From contig WEDG01006595.1 in assembly GCA_017591395.1 (NCBI GenBank), positions 62,001-126,000 on the forward strand: DNA of 64,000 nt. Reading direction: 5' to 3'. The translations under genes were made by a program, and so were the position numbers. Shown in pieces: positions 58,850 to 64,000 of the stretch. This stretch comes from Schistocephalus solidus (taxonomy: Eukaryota; Platyhelminthes; Cestoda; Diphyllobothriidea; Diphyllobothriidae). The notes under the pieces were generated by a model. It did not search any database and was not told the origin of the DNA. It worked only from the letters and a program-made list of their open reading frames with translations. Within the stretch, counting starts at the first letter, position 1, and each line of letters starts with the position of its first letter.

Positions 58850-59045
58850 TTAGTCCCCGCAGCAGGGCAGGGGGTACAAGCATCACCCGGAATATAGATG
58901 GTTTTGCTCGAAATTCCGGGGAAATTATGGTTAGGGTTAAGGTTGGGCTTAGCGTTAGGGTGAAGACACGGGAATATTCACCCATCCTGCAGTTTAGGGG
59001 TGGGCGTCCCTATTCCAGTGTACTGTCATTGGGGACCACATATGA
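58850..59045. repeat. Family B foldback repeat, copy 9
   Basis: 'tttagtccccgcagcagggc', 'gaaattccggggaaatt', 'atggttagggttaaggttgg', 'gaagacacgggaatattc', and the right end 'gggcgtccctattccagtg'. Side by side with copy 8, same orientation. Confidence 0.7.
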
Positions 59046-59046
59046 A

Positions 59047-60140
59047 AGTCCAATCGGTTATAGCTCTACTGTTTGGCTTCGAATCTTCTATTTTTCTCAA
59101 ACCTTCAGTCCCTTATCTTCTAAAGTGGAGGCGTTACCTCTACTTATCGTGGCGTTCCCAATATTTTTTTGCATTTTCAGCCATTAGAGTTGCAAAAATT
59201 CCCATTGAAATGCAAAAGACAATTTGGCGAACATGAGTTAGCTTTCGGTAAATTCTTGTGATTTATATCACTGTGTAACAAAGTCAAATATGCGGGCGAG
59301 TAGAAAAAATATCTCTTTAATGTCCCATGGAGTGTCTAAGTTAGGCAGCATTTTTAAAAAAACTCTTCTCTTCTCACCTGCTTCCGATCGGTCAGTAACA
59401 ATATTAGACACCCTCTGCTTTCCAGGCCGACCAGCTCTGTCGGGAGCAGTCATTATCTTCGATACAAGCGAAAATGTGAGTCCCAGGAAGTAATTGATCG
59501 ATCACATCTACTTCTTCCCAGCGATCGCATCTACTTCTTCTCCGTCATGATCTTCATCCAAACCTACTCCTCCTCCATTTCCGACCTGGCTGCGTCTGCT
59601 TTTACCTCTAACACCAAATTCGTGTCCTGTCGCGACAAATGAGTGCGTCTGGGACTAGATCACACGCTGTGTGAAGGCAAGCCATGAGGGACATGTCTGC
59701 ACGGTAGAGACGCTTGTGCTCGCAGCCAAGGCGCATGAATGTGAGAGTGACCTGACGACGCCAGACAGCTGACCTCGTGTATTTGCCACAGCCGAGGTCG
59801 TCGCAACAGACGGGCAGCCGACAGCAGGCGCAGACACGATGCATGCCTGAAGCTCGTTGAGTTAAATGCTTTGGGGCCGGCGTGAAGCCTGTATGAGCTC
59901 CGTAGCCCCAATCCAAAGGCCCAAACCATCTTAAAAGTGCAAATTCATGCGAAGGAAAATTGAGAAGGAGGGGATGAGAGGCAAGAAATAAAGAAGCTGA
60001 AGGGATCGGAAGAAAACGGCGAATGAGAAGGGCAGGAATAAACTAAGCGTCGGGAGTGAAAATCAAAGTTGGAGCAAGGATTGGGGCACAGAAGTCTAAA
60101 AACTACTTCGGAGCGTAAGTGGATAAGCTTAAGAATATAG
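59047..60140. other. No gene recognised
   Basis: 59,640-59,930 is GC-richer and supports overlapping minus frames of 60-102 codons (Cys-rich), without a recognised domain. Confidence 0.45.
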
Positions 60141-60182
60141 AACTAGAGAGAGCGAGCGAGAGAGAGAGAGAGAGAGGGAGAG
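60141..60182. repeat. (GA)n microsatellite
   Basis: Purine run, mostly GA, at 60,146-60,181. Confidence 0.92.
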
Positions 60183-60189
60183 TAGACCC

Positions 60190-61029
60190 AGTATGACGCC
60201 ATTCCCAAGAGTAATAGTAGTATAAAATAAACCAAATAAGGAAACCTACTAGAAAACCACTGAACTTGAAATTGGCAATTGAGAAACTGGCACAACGAGA
60301 AAAACTTTGCTCTAGCAGTTTTCCAATTTGAGAGGGTGGTCTTACTAAAAGGGTCAGTTGGTTAGAAATGGTAGGCTGCGTCAAATCTGCGACGCATTAT
60401 CAAATCTAGCCAAAATAACTGTTCTAGACATGAAAGCATAAAGACGCAGAGATGGGGACGAGTAGACTAAATGGGCGCAAACATTGACCTGAGTAGGTTG
60501 ATAGGCAAGCGCATAAATGGCATACTAAGCAATTTTAAGACAGGTGAATTATGGAAGGAAAAACAGTGCATGAAAAAGAGCATCAATAGAGTTAAAACGG
60601 AATAGAAGGAAGAGGCCAGGCAGGAAAAGAATGGATCAAAGGTGGCAAGGAGGAGAAACTGCAAGTTATTCCATGAGGTTGGGATATAAGGAATACAAGG
60701 ATTGGCCGAGAGAGACTTTTGAAGGACTGAAAAAAACCAGAATAGTAAGGAAGATATTAAAAGTACGAATAGGCAAATTTTGGGGCTCCATTGTTCATGG
60801 CGGCAGCCGATACGAGTTTGGGAATATTTAAGCTTCATTCGACTGAGTGAGAGAGGGAGGGAGGGAGGTAGGGAGGGAGGGGGGGGAGTACGCCTTATTT
60901 TGAAAGTATCATTCAAAATTTCAGTAAAAATGGCTCCATTCAGATGATAAATTAACAAATTATGCAGAAGCCAAAAGGTGTCCATAACATTAAACATATA
61001 TTAGGGAGACAATTCAAGTCTCGATTTCC
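60190..61029 (-). other. Pyrimidine-rich (on minus) tail after the Jockey-type remnant
   Basis: On minus the sequence after the RT remnant is unusually pyrimidine-rich and yields a 176-codon Leu/Phe/Ser-rich frame (60467-60997) with no domain. It may be the 3' untranslated part of the LINE or unrelated sequence. A G-quadruplex-type run lies on plus at 60,854-60,888. Confidence 0.35.
60854..60888 (+). other. G-quadruplex-type (GGGA)n run
   Basis: Seven or more runs of three or more G separated by one or two bases, ending in a G9 run. Confidence 0.8.
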
Positions 61030-61880
61030 GTTTTTCTGTCTCTTTACACGTAAGGTATCGTGCCAGCTACGGAAATACGTAACGCGGATATGCCGATGTA
61101 TGGCAAGAGATATAACGGAAGCATCAATGCGTGGGACGGGAAGACTTAATATCAATAAGATCACAGTGAAGGAGATGTACAACATCATCCAGATTTCGGT
61201 CAGGAAATTGCTTGATCGTTGTGAGTTTTCGTTATCTTATGATATGAAGTAAAAAAATATAAGAAACGTCAGCAGCAGAAGATAAAATTCTAAAAATACG
61301 TTTTAACATCAGCATAACTTTTTAAGCAAAGCAGGAAAAATAATGAGAGTACAATAGATAATAGGAGGTACAATGCAGGCATCGATACATCTCCAGATTA
61401 TGGGGTGGGGTGTGGGCAATAGGAACTTAAACGACGAATGTAATAAAGAAGTTCATAAATTTAACTGAAAAGCGTTTCAATATGAAGGAAAAATTAATGA
61501 TTGGATCTCGGAGCAACACCCAGGTATCGGAAAGAGGATGTGGGAAGAATTTTCAAGGCTTCAGGACTGAGGAGAGGTTCATCGTCGGGCTGATTTTTGA
61601 TCATTCACCAGATGGCCGTTTTCTAATGACCATGCCGAGACGTGGTCCAGGTCAGCCTTGAGAGACGGGAGATGTGCTTGAATTTTAAGAGGACGAGCAA
61701 CAACCATATTCTCAACATATTGAACAGTCGTTTGGCGATTTCAAATCATCAGTGTGAAGGGATAAGAGGCGAGAGGATAATCATTCTTGATAGTAATTTG
61801 TGAACCCGGGTAGCACTGCTGAGTCAACAAAAGGGAACTCTTCTATGTACTTCACAGAAAACAAATTTTTATAAACAATT
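61030..61880 (-). pseudogene. Jockey/CR1-type LINE reverse transcriptase remnant
   Basis: On minus, across frames and stops: LHTDDLKSP (after the RT palm), VENMVVARPLKIQAHLPSLK (region after YADD), ADLDHVSAWSLENGHLVND, PEALKILPTSSFRYLGVAPR (FRYLGV at about 61,512-61,533), IIWRCIDACIVPPIIYCTLI then IFPALL, and lower down YISCHTSAYPRYVFP and LARYLTCKE near the C-terminus. This order is the post-YADD half of Jockey/CR1-type elements found in flatworms. The YADD box itself (near 61,730) is unreadable. The 5' half was not found. Confidence 0.75.
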
Positions 61881-61881
61881 T

Positions 61882-62345
61882 AGAATGCAGTCTTCTCGTT
61901 TAGTAAGGTCTATAAAATAAGAACTGGCTGTAGATTTCAGAACCTGGCGTTCGGCTTATAGCGCCTTTACAGCTTTAAAACACCTGGCGTACGACCTTTT
62001 GGAAACTGGTGTGAGGCTAACTTTCCGACTGTGTATACCTAAACAGCGTCTGGCGCAGAATGTTTTTGATTTGGTCTCATAAACCAATTTACTCTTCAAC
62101 AGCACACGATAGAACTCTGAGTTTATGAAGTCCGCAAGACAGCTTTAGTCTGATAAAGTAGGAAGTCTATTTTGTATGCTGTTAGTTTATTCACAGACAA
62201 TTCTTAAATCAATTATTACGATGGGAAGCGAGGAGGTGAATTAATATCTCATTTTTCTCGCTATTAACCTAGACTGTTGACTACTGGCTACCTGAACGGC
62301 ATACACGCATGATCTCCTCGAACCCTAAATGAAGATCGCATATCC
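61882..62345. other. No gene recognised
   Basis: Spacer between two LINE remnants on the same strand. It may hold the C-terminus and tail of the element at 62.35-63.27 kb. Confidence 0.45.
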
Positions 62346-62349
62346 TTTT

Positions 62350-63270
62350 AGATATTGGTATATCTGTTACTGGAACTGCAGCATCCATTGGCTTCAGACG
62401 TTATATTTGATTCTCCTTTTGACAGACACACTTAAAACCCTATACAGTATCCCATTTGTTCAACGCTTTGCCTTTCTGGTGCACCTAGTTGAGGTTTGGC
62501 GTTAGCTCCGACAATTTACCCAGGCTCTACCAGTTGCTTTTTGTAGGCTCGCAGTGCAATATCATCAGCATAGTTGAGCGCATTCATTTGGCGTTCTGCT
62601 TATATTCGACAGCCTAAATAGTATAGAGCCTTCTGGAGAATCCAACTGAAACGGATGGGGTACAAAGTGCAACTTTTGTGCATGTCAAATCGAATACCAA
62701 ATGGCTGGGTGAGCACGTTGTGGGCCAGAACTCGCGTAACGGTAGCCTTGACAGTGGCACTGATTTCTGCCGGAATCCCATCTACTTTTATTATCCGCCA
62801 CGAAGAAAAGGCCTGGACGCAGTTCTGCCAACCATTGTGGAGTTCAATAAAGGCTCACAATGTTAAGATCTGGTCAGCACATCCATGTCTAGCTCGAAAC
62901 CCGACTTCGAACTTGAGGCAAGCATACTGAAATCACCTGAAAAGGACAATAACGAACACTGTTGCGTTAAATTAGGTGAAACATGTGCCGCGTTAATCCT
63001 CGCAAGTCGATACATCTCCCTTCGGAAGGACAAGCGCAAGGAGGTCTGAACTTTGGACATAAGGAACGTGGACTTATCTACTCACGCCTGTTTAATTACC
63101 TAATGGAACCAGGGCATCAGACTGTTGACAGAGGACGTGTAGATATCAGTGGGACTACCGCTGCCTCCGGAGGCCACGTTTTTAATACGCTTGCATATTG
63201 TCTCGGCGATTTCATCCTACGAAAGGAGTCACGTTGCACTAATGGGCTGAAGTGTGGGTATAATGGGTTC
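62350..63270 (-). pseudogene. Second-lineage LINE reverse transcriptase remnant (minus copy)
   Basis: On minus, in changing frames: SPTDIYTSSVNSLMPWFH and VIKQA (RT entry), VGFRARHGCADQILTL (palm lead-in), DGIPAEISATVKATVTRVLA, HNVLTQPFGIRFDMHKSCTL, YPIRFSWILQKAL, then MNALNYADDIALRAY with an intact YADD (62,561-62,572), followed by MDAAVPVTDIPISKR. The homologous plus copy at 16.3 kb has lost YADD. At least five stops or shifts are present, so it is inactive. The endonuclease part was not recognised. Confidence 0.82.
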
Positions 63271-63374
63271 TTAATTTACAGTCGGTGAATACTTTCATGA
63301 AATGTTATTCAAAGAATTACTTAAATTGGTCTATTTTATTGATAATATTGCGGCATAATTCCAGGTAGGACTGC

Positions 63375-63900
63375 CTTATGTGGCCGCCTAAACAGGACAC
63401 AGGAATAGGAACCGTACTGCCGGCTTAAAATAGGTGGACTTATGGTAAATTTCAACAAAGTTAAATATATTCCTGTCTTAACACTAACTCTAACCTTAAC
63501 GAAAAATTAAACTGTCACCTTAACCTAGGCCTAAGCTAAACCTGGCAGTTCGACCGTCGATTTCGACGAGGTCCACCGTATGCTCCACACCAGGTGGTGC
63601 AGGGACGGTGACTTGCGCGTGAATAAGTTTTAAGTGATAGTAGCCTTGCGCTACAGCTACCGCACTCTCTCCTCCTCCCCCACCTGAGCAAGCTAAACCT
63701 AAAACCCTACAGTTAACACAATAAAAACGTCAAGCCATGGCCTAATCATGACCCTAAGATCTTGACCTCACACTTCAACCTAACCCTTAACTTAACCCTT
63801 ACCCCCTACCTTAATCCTAAACATAATTTCCTTGGAATTTAGCCCAAAACCACATGTACTGTGGCCCGCATCACCTCTAGGTGGCCATAGAAGGAATTCT
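63375..63900. mobile_element. Family B foldback element, copy 10, interrupted by family A
   Basis: Left end 'gccttatgtggccgcctaaac' with 'aggacacaggaataggaac' and 'taaaataggtggacttatgg'; right end '...cacctctaggtggccatag'. The core has CCTAAC-type words on both sides of the insert ('ctaaccttaac' left; 'aaccctacagttaacac', 'aacccttaacttaaccc' right). The order matches copy 5 almost phrase for phrase once the 146-bp insert plus one copy of the duplication is removed. Confidence 0.82.
63544..63689 (+). mobile_element. Family A insertion (copy 11) with target-site duplication
   Basis: A 146-bp family A segment: 'ggcagttcgaccgtcgattt', 'gtccaccgtatgctccac', 'cagggacggtgacttgcg', 'cagctaccgcactctctc', ending 'cccacctgagc'. 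It is flanked by identical 11-mers AAGCTAAACCT at 63533-63543 and 63690-63700. The 5' end carries a perfect 6-bp palindrome (CGTCGA TT TCGACG, 63555-63568). The downstream half of the family is absent from the inserted unit. Confidence 0.88.
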
Positions 63901-63904
63901 TGTC

Positions 63905-64000
63905 CAATCCCATACTGCTTCAGGCACTTCAGAATGTTGGCTTTTCAATGCACTACTTTTCGGCTGGTAAAAGTGACTACTTACGTAGTATGCCTTTATC
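63905..64000 (+). mobile_element. Tc1/mariner-like MITE, copy 3 (cut by window edge)
   Basis: 'ttcagaatgttggcttttca', 'ggtaaaagtgactacttacg' and 'tagtatgcc' match the inside of the left arm of copies 1 and 2 ('aggatgctggcttttgaaag', 'aaaaattggctacgtaag', 'agtatg'). The outermost part of the arm is not recognisable, and the rest lies beyond the window. Confidence 0.65.

Noticed and set aside
60467..60997. 176-codon minus-strand frame
   Set aside because: Leu/Phe/Ser-rich from pyrimidine-rich sequence, no domain; possibly the tail of the adjacent LINE.

Overview
This window looks like repeat-dense, intergenic nuclear DNA from a flatworm, most likely a diphyllobothriidean (pseudophyllidean) tapeworm of the Spirometra / Dibothriocephalus / Schistocephalus type. 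That placement is inferred from the retroelement proteins, whose wording matches copies I know from those genomes. No bacterial gene organisation, operon, rRNA, intact tRNA or CRISPR array is present. I found no exon of a host protein-coding gene that I could defend. Almost every protein signal is a decayed mobile element.

Retroelement layout. (1) Two same-strand (minus) copies of one APE-endonuclease LINE, RTE-like: about 12.13-15.69 kb (nearly full length) and 22.03-24.74 kb (cut inside the reverse transcriptase at an (AT)n tract). (2) A third, much older relative on plus at 49.29-50.69 kb. (3) A Penelope-like element on plus at 47.83-49.25 kb, ending where the third LINE begins. (4) A second LINE lineage with a different RT wording, on plus at 16.33-16.95 kb and on minus at 62.35-63.27 kb. 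(5) A Jockey/CR1-type LINE remnant on minus at 61.03-61.88 kb. All carry stops, frameshifts or deletions, and none looks able to move by itself.

Non-autonomous families. (a) A tRNA-derived SINE with A and B boxes, at least five copies. (b) A Tc1/mariner-like MITE of about 1 kb with terminal inverted repeats of about 330-350 bp, 5'-CAGT ends and TA flanks: two complete copies, and a third cut by the right edge. (c) A foldback family (family B here) with ends reading like GGACACGGGAATAGGAA and a core of degenerate telomere-like TTAGGG/CCTAAC words, about ten copies. (d) A dispersed repeat of about 0.42-0.58 kb (family A here) with a small hairpin at each end, about eleven copies. One family A copy is inserted in a family B copy and flanked by an 11-bp target duplication, which dates A after B at that site. 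(e) Two direct-repeat pairs around 43-46.9 kb.

The remainder is AT-leaning unique sequence with microsatellites (GA, TCC, TAA, CT, TA), three G-quadruplex-type G/C runs and two GC-richer islands. Autonomous LINE and Penelope elements could have supplied reverse transcriptase for the SINE and perhaps family A. A mariner transposase, not encoded here, would be needed for the MITE. The layout is a record of successive insertions, not a working pathway.
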